Shown here: in pieces, positions 8,704 through 17,341 of the stretch
Layout: the number at the start of each line of letters is the position of its first letter
Position numbering within the stretch: the stretch's first letter is position 1
Assembly: GCA_031553225.1 (NCBI GenBank)
Contig: JAVBLU010000020.1
Coordinates: forward strand, 62,001 to 126,000
DNA length: 64,000 nt
Reading direction: 5' to 3'
Source of the DNA: JAVBLU01 sp031553225
Lineage (GTDB): Bacteria; Bacillota; Clostridia; Christensenellales; UBA1750
The notes under the pieces: model-generated
Told to the model about the DNA's origin: nothing
What the model saw: the letters and a program-made list of their open reading frames with translations, nothing else
Database searches by the model: none
Program-made: the position numbers and the translations under genes

Positions 8704-9717
8704 ATGGAGGAAATGCAGCTTGAGCGGATGCTTGCCATGCCAAGCGATGCGCTGGTCGAGGATATGGCGCGTCTGGACGGCGACCTGCTCATTCTAGGAG
8801 CGGGCGGAAAGATGGGGCCGTCGCTTGCGCTGCTGGCCGCGCAAGCGCTTCGGCGCGCAGGCAACAGCGCTCGCGTGACGGCCGTTTCCCGTTACACCGA
8901 CCAGGCCGCTCTGCGCACGGTGGCCGACGGGGGCGTAACGCCCATCGCCGCGGACCTGCTGGAGCCGGGCGTTTTGTCAAGCCTTCCGGACGCCCGGTAC
9001 ATTTTGTACATGGCCGGCCGCAAGTTTGGCACGAGCGGCAGCGAGGAACTGACGTGGGTGATGAACGCCAAGCTTCCGGCCTACGTCTGTGACCGCTTCA
9101 AGGGCGCGAACATAGTGGCCTTCTCCACAGGGAACATCTACCCTCTGGTGAGCGTGCATTCGGGCGGCGCTACGGAAGACACGCCCCCCGCGCCGGTGGG
9201 GGACTATGCCATGTCCTGCCTTGGACGCGAGCGGATGTTTCAGCATGCGGCCAAGGAGCACGGCACCCGGGTGCTGCTGTATCGCCTGAGCTACGCCATC
9301 GATTTCCGCTACGGCGTTTTGCAGGATATCGCTCAGCGCATCGTGCATGGTCAGCCCATCTCCCTGTCCACAGGGTGCTTCAACTGCATCTGGCAGGGCA
9401 GCGCGAACGAGATTGCCCTTCGCTCCCTTTTGCACTGCCAAAGCCCGGCTGCGGCACTCAACGTTACCGGCCCGGAGACCGTGGGCGTACGCTATGCCGC
9501 CGCACGGCTGGGGAAACTGCTGGGCGCCGAGCCTGTCTTCGAAGGGGAGGAGAGCGGCAGCGCGCTGCTGTCCAACGCCGGGCGCGCCATCAAGCTCTTC
9601 GGGTACCCGCAGATGGGCGTGGACGAGATGATTGAGCGGCAGGCCGACTGGCTCTTGAGCGGCGGACGCACGCTGGGCAAGCCCACCAAGTTCGAGGAGC
9701 GGGGGGGCAGCTACTGA
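8704..9717 (+). CDS. NAD(P)-dependent epimerase/dehydratase, SDR superfamily
   Basis: A 337-residue Rossmann-fold protein of the extended SDR type. ILGAGGKMG (about residues 30-38) is the dinucleotide-binding glycine motif. FSTGNIYP (about 140-147) is the usual Ser/Thr-containing strand, and YAMSCLGRERM supplies Tyr in a YxxxR-like arrangement rather than the canonical YxxxK, an oddity worth noting. Likely reaction: oxidation, reduction or epimerisation of a sugar or sugar acid in the cytoplasm. It is first in the operon, with an AAAGGGG ribosome site, and its stop overlaps the next start by one base (TGATG), implying translational coupling to the aldolase. Confidence 0.75.
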   Translation: MEEMQLERMLAMPSDALVEDMARLDGDLLILGAGGKMGPSLALLAAQALRRAGNSARVTAVSRYTDQAALRTVADGGVTPIAADLLEPGVLSSLPDARYILYMAGRKFGTSGSEELTWVMNAKLPAYVCDRFKGANIVAFSTGNIYPLVSVHSGGATEDTPPAPVGDYAMSCLGRERMFQHAAKEHGTRVLLYRLSYAIDFRYGVLQDIAQRIVHGQPISLSTGCFNCIWQGSANEIALRSLLHCQSPAAALNVTGPETVGVRYAAARLGKLLGAEPVFEGEESGSALLSNAGRAIKLFGYPQMGVDEMIERQADWLLSGGRTLGKPTKFEERGGSY

Positions 9718-10766
9718 TGACACCGCTTCAGCTGCTGGCGAAGGGCACCGTTATCCCCGCCATGCCTTTGGCGCTGAACGCGCAGCGGAAGCTGGACGAG
9801 CGCCGCCAGCGCGCGCTCGTGCGCTACTACGCCGCATGCGGCGTGGGCGGGCTGGCCGTTGGGGTGCACACCACTCAGTTTGCCATACGCGAGCCGTCCG
9901 TGGGCCTTTTTGCCCCGGTGCTTGAGCTGTGCGCCGATGAACTGCGCGCGCAGGAAAAAACGACGGGGCGGTGCTTCGTGAAGGTGGCGGGCGCATGCGG
10001 CCCGGCCGGGCAGGCCGTTGCCGAGGCGAAGCTCGCGCGCTCGCTGGGCTATGACGCGGTGCTGCTCAGCCCGGGGGGGCTCGGCGGCCTGTCCGAGGAG
10101 CAGATGCTTGAGCGCACGCGCGCCGTTGCCGATGTGCTTCCCGTGATCGGCTTCTACCTGCAGACGGCCGTGGGCGGCCGGGCGTTTACCGAGCGGTACT
10201 GGGCGGAGCTCGCAAATATCGAGGGCGTCGTGGCGGTCAAGGCAGCGCCCTTCAACCGCTACCAAACGCTGGAGCTGGTTCGCGCCGTGGCCCTTTCGCG
10301 CCGGGCCGACCGGATCACCCTCTACACGGGCAACGACGACAACATCGTGGTAGACTTGCTCACCACATACCGCTTTCCCAAAGAGGACTCAATCGTGGAA
10401 AAGGGGTTTGTCGGCGGGCTTTTGGGACACTATGCGGTGTGGACGTACACGGCTGTGCGTCTTTTTGAAGAACTGAGCGCCGCGCGCGCCTCCGGGCGCG
10501 TCACGCCCGAACATTTGACGCTGGCCGCCCAGGTGACCCACAGCAACGCCGCTTTCTTTGACGCGGCGAACGGGTTTGCCGGTTGTATAGCGGGCATCCA
10601 TGAGGTGCTGCGCCGCCAGGGCCTGCTGGAGGGCATTTGGTGTATCGATACGAACGAAGGCCTCTCGCCCGGGCAGAGCGCCGAAATTGACCGTGTGATG
10701 CAGTTGTATCCCCACCTGTCCGACGACGCGTTTGTGGCCGAGCACTTGCACGATTTTTTGCGATAG
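9717..10766 (+). CDS. DapA/DHDPS-family aldolase-lyase
   Basis: A 349-residue TIM barrel of the dihydrodipicolinate synthase/N-acetylneuraminate lyase superfamily. The family Tyr is in GFYLQ (about residue 145) and the Schiff-base Lys in VVAVKAAPFNRY (about residue 175). The family includes 2-keto-3-deoxy sugar acid aldolases and dehydratases. With the preceding dehydrogenase/epimerase, a role in retro-aldol cleavage or dehydration of a keto-deoxy sugar acid is reasonable. It is slightly longer than typical DapA (about 290-300), with extra C-terminal helices. The start overlaps the previous stop. True DHDPS in lysine synthesis is unlikely given the operon. Confidence 0.8.
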   Translation: MTPLQLLAKGTVIPAMPLALNAQRKLDERRQRALVRYYAACGVGGLAVGVHTTQFAIREPSVGLFAPVLELCADELRAQEKTTGRCFVKVAGACGPAGQAVAEAKLARSLGYDAVLLSPGGLGGLSEEQMLERTRAVADVLPVIGFYLQTAVGGRAFTERYWAELANIEGVVAVKAAPFNRYQTLELVRAVALSRRADRITLYTGNDDNIVVDLLTTYRFPKEDSIVEKGFVGGLLGHYAVWTYTAVRLFEELSAARASGRVTPEHLTLAAQVTHSNAAFFDAANGFAGCIAGIHEVLRRQGLLEGIWCIDTNEGLSPGQSAEIDRVMQLYPHLSDDAFVAEHLHDFLR

Positions 10767-10776
10767 GGGGGCGAGC

Positions 10777-11685
10777 ATGAAGACCAGGCGGCGCATACTG
10801 ACAGGGACGAACATTGCGCTCTACTGCATGATTTTACCGGTGGTCATCCACTACATACTCTTCTCGTATCTGCCCATGGCGGGCATCGCCTTAGCGTTTT
10901 CCGATTTTCGTGTGTCCGGTTTCAAGGCCTGGGTAGGGCTGGAGAATTTTCGCTACATCTTCGGCCTTCGGTATTTCTGGTCGTCCTTCAGCAACACGTG
11001 GGTGTTCATCGGGCTGAACTACCTGTTCTCCTTCCCCGCGCCCATCCTGTTTGCTTTGCTGCTCAACGAGGTGCGCTCCAAGCACTTCCAAAAGGTCGTG
11101 CAAACCGTCTCCGTCATGCCGCATTTCATCTCTTGGGTGGTTGTGTCGGGCATGTGGATGGCGCTGCTCTCTCCAACGACCGGGTACGTCAACTACATCA
11201 TCAAGGCGCTGGGCGGCGAGAGCGTATACTTCCTGGGCAGGGCGAACCTGTTTCCGTGGATCCTTACGTTCATCCGCATGTGGAAGGGAATCGGCTACTC
11301 TACCATCGTGTATCTGGCAGCGCTTTCCGGCGTTGACCAGGAGTTGTACGAGGCGGCCGTGATTGACGGCGCGTCGCGCTGGAAGCAGACGCTGCACATC
11401 ACCCTTCCCTCCATCAAGTCGACGATCCTTGTCGTGTTCGTGCTCTCCTTCTCGGGCGTGCTCAACCTGTTCGAGCCGGTGTTTGTGTTCTCACAGAACA
11501 ACAAGATGATCTCCTCCACCGCGGAGGTGCTGGACACCTACATTTATACCGTGGGTATCGTCAATGCCAAGTATTCTACGGCCGTGGCCGTTGGCCTGTT
11601 CAAATCGGTTATCTCCTGCGCGCTTGTGCTGGGCACAAACATGCTAAGCAAAAAGCTGACCGAAGACGGACAGTCCGTCATATAA
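10777..11685 (+). CDS. Carbohydrate ABC transporter permease, LplB/YteP type
   Basis: A 302-residue inner-membrane protein with about six transmembrane helices, matching the LplB/UgpA-type sugar importers of Firmicutes. The loop ELYEAAVIDGASRWKQTLHITLP (split across helices near residue 205) is the EAA motif that contacts the ATPase. It pairs with the next permease and the lipoprotein encoded after it. The ATG at 10777 has GGGGGG seven bases upstream. No ATPase gene lies nearby, which is usual for this type when an MsmX-like ATPase is shared. Confidence 0.9.
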   Translation: MKTRRRILTGTNIALYCMILPVVIHYILFSYLPMAGIALAFSDFRVSGFKAWVGLENFRYIFGLRYFWSSFSNTWVFIGLNYLFSFPAPILFALLLNEVRSKHFQKVVQTVSVMPHFISWVVVSGMWMALLSPTTGYVNYIIKALGGESVYFLGRANLFPWILTFIRMWKGIGYSTIVYLAALSGVDQELYEAAVIDGASRWKQTLHITLPSIKSTILVVFVLSFSGVLNLFEPVFVFSQNNKMISSTAEVLDTYIYTVGIVNAKYSTAVAVGLFKSVISCALVLGTNMLSKKLTEDGQSVI

Positions 11686-11697
11686 GGAGGGGAAAGC

Positions 11698-12579
11698 ATG
11701 ATCACTTCGCGCGGCGAGCGCATCTTCAAGGGCTTTAACGTGGCTTTCCTCACCCTGATCACCATCGTTATGGTCTTCCCTGTGCTGTACGTGCTCAAAA
11801 AATCGCTGGATGTGGGCGCGCAGGGCGAGATCGAGCTCAGCCTCATCCCGAGGCAGTTCTCGCTCATCTACTACAAGAGCGTGTTCCTGAAGTCCAGCGT
11901 GTACAAGTCCTTCCTCAACTCCATCTACATCACGTTCGTGGGCACGGCCATTTCCATCGTTATGGAGGCTCTGGCCGCCTGCGCCCTCTCGCGGCGGGAG
12001 CTGCCCGGCGCTCGATTGCTTACCTACATGCTCATCGGGCCGATGATCTTTTCCGGCGGCCTTGTGCCCAGCTATCTGGTTGTAAAGTACCTGGGCCTGA
12101 TGGACTCGCTGTGGGCGATCATCATCCCGGCCTGCGTGAGCGGCTGGAACATACTGCTCATACGCAACTACTACTGGACCATCCCCGAATCCCTCCGGGA
12201 ATCGGCGCGCATCGACGGCGCGGGCGAGTTTACGGTGCTCTTCCGCATCATCATTCCGCTCTCCATGCCCGTCATGGCGGCTATCACCCTCTTCACGGCC
12301 GTGGGGTACTGGAACACCTTTTTTAGCGCCATCCTGTACATCAATACGCCCTCTAAGTATCCCTTCCAGATTATTCTGCGCGAGCTGATCACCGTTCAGC
12401 AGAATATCGAGACCGAGATGATGCATATGGGCCTTTCCTCCGACAACCTGAAGAATGCCAGCTCGGAAAACCTGGGCGCGGCCATGATCGTGGTGTCCAT
12501 GGTGCCCATCCTGTTCATTTACCCCTACCTGCAAAAGTATTTCGTCAAGGGGATTCTCGTGGGATCCGTCAAGGGTTAG
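11698..12579 (+). CDS. Carbohydrate ABC transporter permease, YtcP type
   Basis: A 293-residue partner permease with six predicted transmembrane helices. The EAA motif is ESLRESARIDGAGEF, followed by IIIPLSMPVM. The C-terminal LVGSVKG ending is typical of the YtcP/AraQ-like subgroup. A good AAGGAGG precedes the ATG, 12 bases after the first permease. It forms the heterodimeric import channel with the protein encoded upstream. Confidence 0.9.
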   Translation: MITSRGERIFKGFNVAFLTLITIVMVFPVLYVLKKSLDVGAQGEIELSLIPRQFSLIYYKSVFLKSSVYKSFLNSIYITFVGTAISIVMEALAACALSRRELPGARLLTYMLIGPMIFSGGLVPSYLVVKYLGLMDSLWAIIIPACVSGWNILLIRNYYWTIPESLRESARIDGAGEFTVLFRIIIPLSMPVMAAITLFTAVGYWNTFFSAILYINTPSKYPFQIILRELITVQQNIETEMMHMGLSSDNLKNASSENLGAAMIVVSMVPILFIYPYLQKYFVKGILVGSVKG

Positions 12580-12642
12580 GTTGCTGGCGGCTTGCCGCTT
12601 CAACATAGTTGCGTTTCCAAATGAAAAAGGAGGCCATACCGC

Positions 12643-14301
12643 ATGAAGAGAGCCCTTGCCTACGCGCTGCTCGCCTTGCTGCTCGCCGGCTGCGTTGGCT
12701 GCGCTGCGCAGCCCGCCGCCACGTCAGCGCCTACCGCCGCGCCGGCCGCGCCGACCGCTGCTCCCGCTGCGCCCACCGCCGCCCCCTCTGCCGCCCCCGC
12801 AACTGCCGCTCCCGCCACCGCGGCGCCCGCGGCCCAGTCCAAAGGCACCATCGAGCTGACCAAGTGCTTGGTCTTCAACGATGCGACGGACTATCCCGAC
12901 CTTAAAGAACAGCTCTCCAAGGATTTTGAAAAGCTCACGGGCTACACCCTCAAGCTGAACATCCTGCCGCGCAACGAGTACATCGAAAAGCTTAACCTGC
13001 AGATGATGTCCGGCACTCTGCAGGGCCTGGTGCAGACCTTCGGCGTGAACGACCTGATCCGCTACAAGGCGGACGACGTCATCCAGCCCATGGAAACCCT
13101 GCGCAACAACGACGCCTGGAAGGCCATGCCGCAGGAGTTCCAGATCGCCGACGAGTTCGACGGAAAGATCTGGGGCATCCCCCAGGGCTTCACCGCCAAC
13201 CTCTTCGTGCGCAGCTACCGCCAGGACTGGCTGGACAACCTGGGCCTGAAGGCGCCCAAGACCGTTGAGGAGCTGGCCGCCGTGGCCAAGGCCTTCACCA
13301 CGGACGATCCCGACAAGAACGGCAAGGCCGACACGACCGGCCTCACCGCCGCTGGCACCTGGAATCTGCAGGACGTCTTCCAGGCCTTCGACGCCCGTTT
13401 GGACCACACCGGATCCCTGGCCATCGGCTATGACCCGGCGCTTGGTTACTGGAGCGATTCCATGACCAAGCCCGAGATGATCGACGCGCTGAAGTACCTG
13501 CGCGACCTCTACGAGAAGGGCTATCTGGACAAAGAAGTCTTCACGAACAAGGGCAGCAACATGCGCGAGAAGATGTGGTCCGGCAAGTACGGCTCCACCT
13601 TCTACTGGAATGGCTGGGCCGCCATCGACACGATCACGAACTTCGTGACGAACGAGCCCAACGCCAAGATCACCGAGGTCATGTACACCACCGGCAAGCG
13701 CACCGAAAAGGTCAACTTCCTGGCCCCGGCCAGCGGCGCGCCCATCGTGATGGTGAAGGGCACCAAGGACGCCGATAAGATGGCCGAAGCCTTCATGACC
13801 ACGTTCTTCAGCGACGAGGCCGCTCACCTGCTTGGCCGCTTCGGTCTTGACGGCACCACCTTCAAGCGCGAAGGTACGGACGTTGTCCGCCTGATCGATC
13901 CCGCCACCAAGAACATGTATCCCCAGTCCTCCATCGTCTCCGAGATTCCGCTCTTTGGGCCGAGCAAGATCGCCGTTTACTCCGACGGCACCGCCGAGGA
14001 GAAGGCCAAATTCAAGCAGAACTTCATCAACCTGAACACGGTGAAGGATGCTGCTCTGAAGGATCCCGCCATGTACCAGGCCGTATACGACACGATCATC
14101 TCCGATACCTATACGAAGGTCTCCGCCGATATCACCAAGGCCACCAACGACTGCATGGCCGCCGCGATCACGGGCGGCATGAGCGTTGAGGATGCCGTGA
14201 AACAGTATAAGTCCGTCATGGACTCCATCGGCGCCGCCAAGGTTTTGGACGAAGTGAACGCCGCGTACGGCATGACGGCCCCCGCGTTCTCCTACAAGTA
14301 A
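12643..14301 (+). CDS. Sugar-binding lipoprotein of ABC importer 1
   Basis: A 552-residue extracellular solute-binding protein, of the large type (above 500 residues) associated with YtcP/LplB permeases. The lipobox is LLAGC, with Cys17 as lipid anchor. Residues about 22-65 are an Ala/Pro/Thr low-complexity tether that would hold the domain away from the membrane. A DDPDKNGKADT loop near residue 220 looks like a calcium-binding EF-hand-like loop, seen also in the other two binding proteins here. It should capture the oligosaccharide for the two permeases encoded upstream. The AAGGAGG start is clear. A strong hairpin follows the stop codon. Confidence 0.9.
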   Translation: MKRALAYALLALLLAGCVGCAAQPAATSAPTAAPAAPTAAPAAPTAAPSAAPATAAPATAAPAAQSKGTIELTKCLVFNDATDYPDLKEQLSKDFEKLTGYTLKLNILPRNEYIEKLNLQMMSGTLQGLVQTFGVNDLIRYKADDVIQPMETLRNNDAWKAMPQEFQIADEFDGKIWGIPQGFTANLFVRSYRQDWLDNLGLKAPKTVEELAAVAKAFTTDDPDKNGKADTTGLTAAGTWNLQDVFQAFDARLDHTGSLAIGYDPALGYWSDSMTKPEMIDALKYLRDLYEKGYLDKEVFTNKGSNMREKMWSGKYGSTFYWNGWAAIDTITNFVTNEPNAKITEVMYTTGKRTEKVNFLAPASGAPIVMVKGTKDADKMAEAFMTTFFSDEAAHLLGRFGLDGTTFKREGTDVVRLIDPATKNMYPQSSIVSEIPLFGPSKIAVYSDGTAEEKAKFKQNFINLNTVKDAALKDPAMYQAVYDTIISDTYTKVSADITKATNDCMAAAITGGMSVEDAVKQYKSVMDSIGAAKVLDEVNAAYGMTAPAFSYK

Positions 14302-14327
14302 ATCAGCATTCCGCAAGGAAATCGTGT

Positions 14328-14351
14328 GGGGGACGCAGAATTGCGTCCCCC
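14328..14351 (+). terminator. Stem-loop after the binding-protein gene (no T-run)
   Basis: GGGGGACGCA pairs perfectly with TGCGTCCCCC around a GAAT loop. No T-tract follows and the next gene starts 15 bases later, so a processing or mRNA-stabilising element is more likely than full termination. Such hairpins often raise binding-protein mRNA relative to downstream genes. Confidence 0.6.
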
Positions 14352-14366
14352 ATATGGCAAGGAGTG

Positions 14367-15965
14367 ATGGCCTTGGCTCAGCGCCTTTTTTTCGACATCA
14401 ACGCCAAGATCGGCAAAACGCATAAGCGCGACGAGATGACACCCTATCAGGTGGAGACCCTTCTTGACGATATGGATTACTACCGCGTGCACGGCGCGCT
14501 GGTGGATAACCAGGAGGGGTGCGACTACTCGTACGTAGCCGGAAACGACGCGCTGCTGCAGCGCGTTCGGAAAAATGATCGCTTGTTTGCCGTGGCGGCC
14601 GTCGCTCCCAGCTACCGCTTCGAGCTGCCCGAAGGGGACGCGTACCTGCAAAGCCTGGTGGACGCGGGCGTGCGCGCCTTTACCACCAAGCCCGGTTACT
14701 TCGTGCACTCGCTTTCCCCCTCCACCATGGACCATCTGTGCGCGTTTATGGCGGACAAGGGCTTGCCGCTTTTGCTGGACGCGCCGCAGATCGAGATGGG
14801 GGAGCTGGAGGAACTGCTGCGCGCTTTTCCACAGCTGAACGTGGTGCTGCTCACCGCCAAATGGGCGATGAACCGCCGCGTATACCCTCTGCTGGAGCAT
14901 TACGGCAACCTCTACACCGACCTGTCGGCCAACCAGTCCATCGATCTGCCCATGATCTTTAAGCGGCATTTCGGCGTGGAACGCCTCTTGTACGGCTCGG
15001 GTTACCCGCAGCGCATGATGGGTGCGTTGAAGACCATGATCGCCTATTCCTCCGTCTGCGAGCGCGAGAAGGACATGGTAGCGCACGGCAACGCCCTGCG
15101 GCTGCTGCGCCTGCCGGCGGATACGCTGAAGGCCTACGCGACGCCTTCCCGCCTGGACGATCTGGCCCTGACCATGGAGGAAGGCAAGCCCCTTTCCGGC
15201 GTGTTCATTCTGGATTCGCACGCCCATATGCTGGACAAGGAAGCGCGCGTGGTGAACTTCACCATGGTCTCCGACGCGGACCCGGCTTCCATGGTGCGCG
15301 TGATGGACCGCACAGGCATCGACCAGGCGATCGTGTCGCCCTTCGAGGGCCTGATGACGGACGGCGTTTCCTCCGACCACACCATCCTGCAGGCCAGCCA
15401 AGCCTACCCGGGTCGCTTCATTCCTTACGCCTGCGCCAACCCACACTTTGCGGACGATATCGGGACGGTCGTCGCCCGCTCGCATGCGGCGCATCATTTT
15501 CCGGGCCTGAAGCCCTATTGGGTGTATCATGGCTTACCGCTTACGCACGACAAGTACCGCGATTGGTTTTCCTACGCCAACGAACACCGGCTCTTCATGC
15601 TGATCCACTCGGGCGAGGACCATATTATTCCCGAGACGCGCGAGCTGGCGCTGCGTTATCCGGATATGACATTCCTGCTCGGCCACTCTGGCATCTCCTT
15701 TCGCGTAGCGCGCATGAACGCCGCGCTGGCGAACGAGTTGCCCAACGTGGTGTGCGAGTTGAACTTTACGAACCTGACGCGCGGCGTCGTCAAGTTCCTG
15801 GTGGACACCTGCGGCCCGGACAAGGTGCTCTTTGGCACGGACATGCCCCTGCGCGACCCTGCGCCCCAGCTTGGATGGATTGTGTATGAGCGCCTGCCGC
15901 GGGAGGTTAAGGAGCAGATTCTCAGCGGCAATATGAAGCGCATTCTGGCCCGCTGCCGCTGGTAG
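14367..15965 (+). CDS. Tandem amidohydrolase (two fused amidohydrolase-2-type barrels)
   Basis: A 532-residue protein made of two consecutive metal-dependent TIM-barrel hydrolase units of the amidohydrolase-2/ACMSD type. The second unit (from about residue 275) keeps the N-terminal metal motif LDSHAHM, a LIHSGEDH strand, a LLGHSG strand and the late FGTDMP aspartate. The first unit begins FFDINAKIG, where the HxH is absent, and ends LLYGSGYP where the aspartate is expected; it is probably a non-catalytic paralogous half. Possible reactions are lactone hydrolysis or decarboxylation of a sugar-acid derivative in the cytoplasm. The start is ATG 14367 (close to AAGGAG) or TTG 14373 (better spacing). 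Confidence 0.75.
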   Translation: MALAQRLFFDINAKIGKTHKRDEMTPYQVETLLDDMDYYRVHGALVDNQEGCDYSYVAGNDALLQRVRKNDRLFAVAAVAPSYRFELPEGDAYLQSLVDAGVRAFTTKPGYFVHSLSPSTMDHLCAFMADKGLPLLLDAPQIEMGELEELLRAFPQLNVVLLTAKWAMNRRVYPLLEHYGNLYTDLSANQSIDLPMIFKRHFGVERLLYGSGYPQRMMGALKTMIAYSSVCEREKDMVAHGNALRLLRLPADTLKAYATPSRLDDLALTMEEGKPLSGVFILDSHAHMLDKEARVVNFTMVSDADPASMVRVMDRTGIDQAIVSPFEGLMTDGVSSDHTILQASQAYPGRFIPYACANPHFADDIGTVVARSHAAHHFPGLKPYWVYHGLPLTHDKYRDWFSYANEHRLFMLIHSGEDHIIPETRELALRYPDMTFLLGHSGISFRVARMNAALANELPNVVCELNFTNLTRGVVKFLVDTCGPDKVLFGTDMPLRDPAPQLGWIVYERLPREVKEQILSGNMKRILARCRW

Positions 15966-16014
15966 CGGCAAACAGCAATAAGGCATTCGAAACAGCACAC
16001 AAGGAGGCATTCCC

Positions 16015-17331
16015 ATGGAGAAGCTCGCCCTGCTCGGCGGCCCGAAAGCGGCCGCACATAACTATGAAGCCGACTGCAACCTCCCCCTGGTGCCGGACAA
16101 GGCCTACCGAACCGTGAACGAAATGCTGATGGGAGGGCACATCTCCTCCGGCCCGGTCGTCAAGCAGTTTGAGGAGCGGTTTCGCGCCTACGTGGGCGCG
16201 CAGTACTCGCTTTGCGGCGTGAACGCTACCTCGCTCATCCAGGAATGCCTGTCCGCCGTGGGCGTTGGCCCAGGCGACGAGGTGCTCGTGCCCTCCTACA
16301 CGTTCTGGGCGACAGTCGCGCCCATCGTGGCTGCCAACGGCGTGCCCGTATTCTGCGAGATCGATAAGGATACCCTGCAAATCGACCCGGCCGACATGCA
16401 GAAGCGTATTACCCCCCGCACAAAGGCCATCCTGGCCGTACACGTGTGGGGCTGCCCCTGCGATATGGACGCGGTGATGGCCGTTGCCAAACGCCACGGC
16501 CTGAAAGTGGTGGAGGACTGCTCCCATGCGCACGGCGCCCTGTACCACGGCCGCAAGGTGGGCACCATCGGCGACGCGGGCGTCTTTTCGCTGCAGGGCT
16601 CAAAAACGCTGCCTGCAGGCGAGGGCGGTATTCTAGTAACGAATACCCGCGAGGTGTACGAGCGCTGCGTTGCGCTTGGCCACTATGAGCGGCTCAAGGG
16701 CCTGCCTGAGGATTCCGCGTACCGCCGCTACTTCTTAACGGGCATGGGCTACAAGCACCGCTGTCACCCCCTTGGCATTGCCATCGCCGACGCGCACCTG
16801 GATGTGCTGGACGAGCGCAACGCGATGCGCTATGAAAACGGCCTGCGCTTTGACCGGGGCGTGGCGGACATTCCCTTTATCGCCGCGCAGAAGCAGTACG
16901 CAGATACCCTGCGCTGCTACAGCTACCACTACTACACCTACAACCGCCGGCAGTTTGGCGGCGTAACCCGCCTAACCGTGCTGCGCGCGCTGGCCGCCGA
17001 GGGCGTGGTGTGCGGCGACTGTGGTTACGGCCACCTTCACGAGGCGCCTTTCTTCACCGAGGGCATTCCAACGCCCGCCGGCTTTGCGCCGCATTTCCCC
17101 CGCCAGGCCATGGAGCCACTCTCCCTGCCCATCACCGAGGACCGCGCCCTGAATACCTTTATGGCCGTTCCGCGCTTTGAAAAGCCGTGCGACGAGATCA
17201 TCGACCGCTATATCGCCGCTTATCACAAGGTGTTTGCTCAGCAGGGCGAACTGGCCGCTTATGAAAAAGCGCATCCGGTGCTGTCGGAGGCGCCCACGAG
17301 CGGCCGCAGCATCAACCTGTTCGAGGGGTAG
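16015..17331 (+). CDS. DegT/DnrJ/EryC1/StrS-family PLP enzyme
   Basis: A 438-residue fold-type I aminotransferase of the DegT sugar family. The motif VVEDCSHAHGA carries the PLP-binding Asp, and FSLQGSKTLPAGEGG carries the Schiff-base Lys at residue 197. The family normally transaminates keto-sugars linked to nucleotides, although some members are dehydratases or act on free cyclitols and sugars. Here no nucleotide-sugar synthesis gene is nearby, and the neighbours are transporter and lyase genes. Running in the degradative direction on an amino sugar, or on an inosose-like intermediate, is therefore an inference. The ribosome site is AAGGAGG. Confidence 0.85.
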   Translation: MEKLALLGGPKAAAHNYEADCNLPLVPDKAYRTVNEMLMGGHISSGPVVKQFEERFRAYVGAQYSLCGVNATSLIQECLSAVGVGPGDEVLVPSYTFWATVAPIVAANGVPVFCEIDKDTLQIDPADMQKRITPRTKAILAVHVWGCPCDMDAVMAVAKRHGLKVVEDCSHAHGALYHGRKVGTIGDAGVFSLQGSKTLPAGEGGILVTNTREVYERCVALGHYERLKGLPEDSAYRRYFLTGMGYKHRCHPLGIAIADAHLDVLDERNAMRYENGLRFDRGVADIPFIAAQKQYADTLRCYSYHYYTYNRRQFGGVTRLTVLRALAAEGVVCGDCGYGHLHEAPFFTEGIPTPAGFAPHFPRQAMEPLSLPITEDRALNTFMAVPRFEKPCDEIIDRYIAAYHKVFAQQGELAAYEKAHPVLSEAPTSGRSINLFEG

Positions 17332-17341
17332 GAGGAAACGC

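Noticed and set aside
9717..10766. Lysine-pathway dihydrodipicolinate synthase (dapA)
   Set aside because: The operon is catabolic, the protein is longer than DapA, and no lysine genes are nearby.
12700..12840. GC-rich short repeats at the start of the binding-protein gene, checked as a CRISPR or tandem repeat
   Set aside because: They are degenerate Ala/Pro/Thr codons of a protein tether, not spaced DNA repeats.
12724..14316. Long antisense open frame (530 codons) opposite binding protein 1
   Set aside because: Gly/Val/His-rich low-complexity product, no ribosome site, fully opposite a clear lipoprotein gene; a by-product of GC-rich codon use.
14292..15530. Antisense frame opposite the tandem amidohydrolase
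   Set aside because: No motifs and no ribosome site; it overlaps a well-supported gene.
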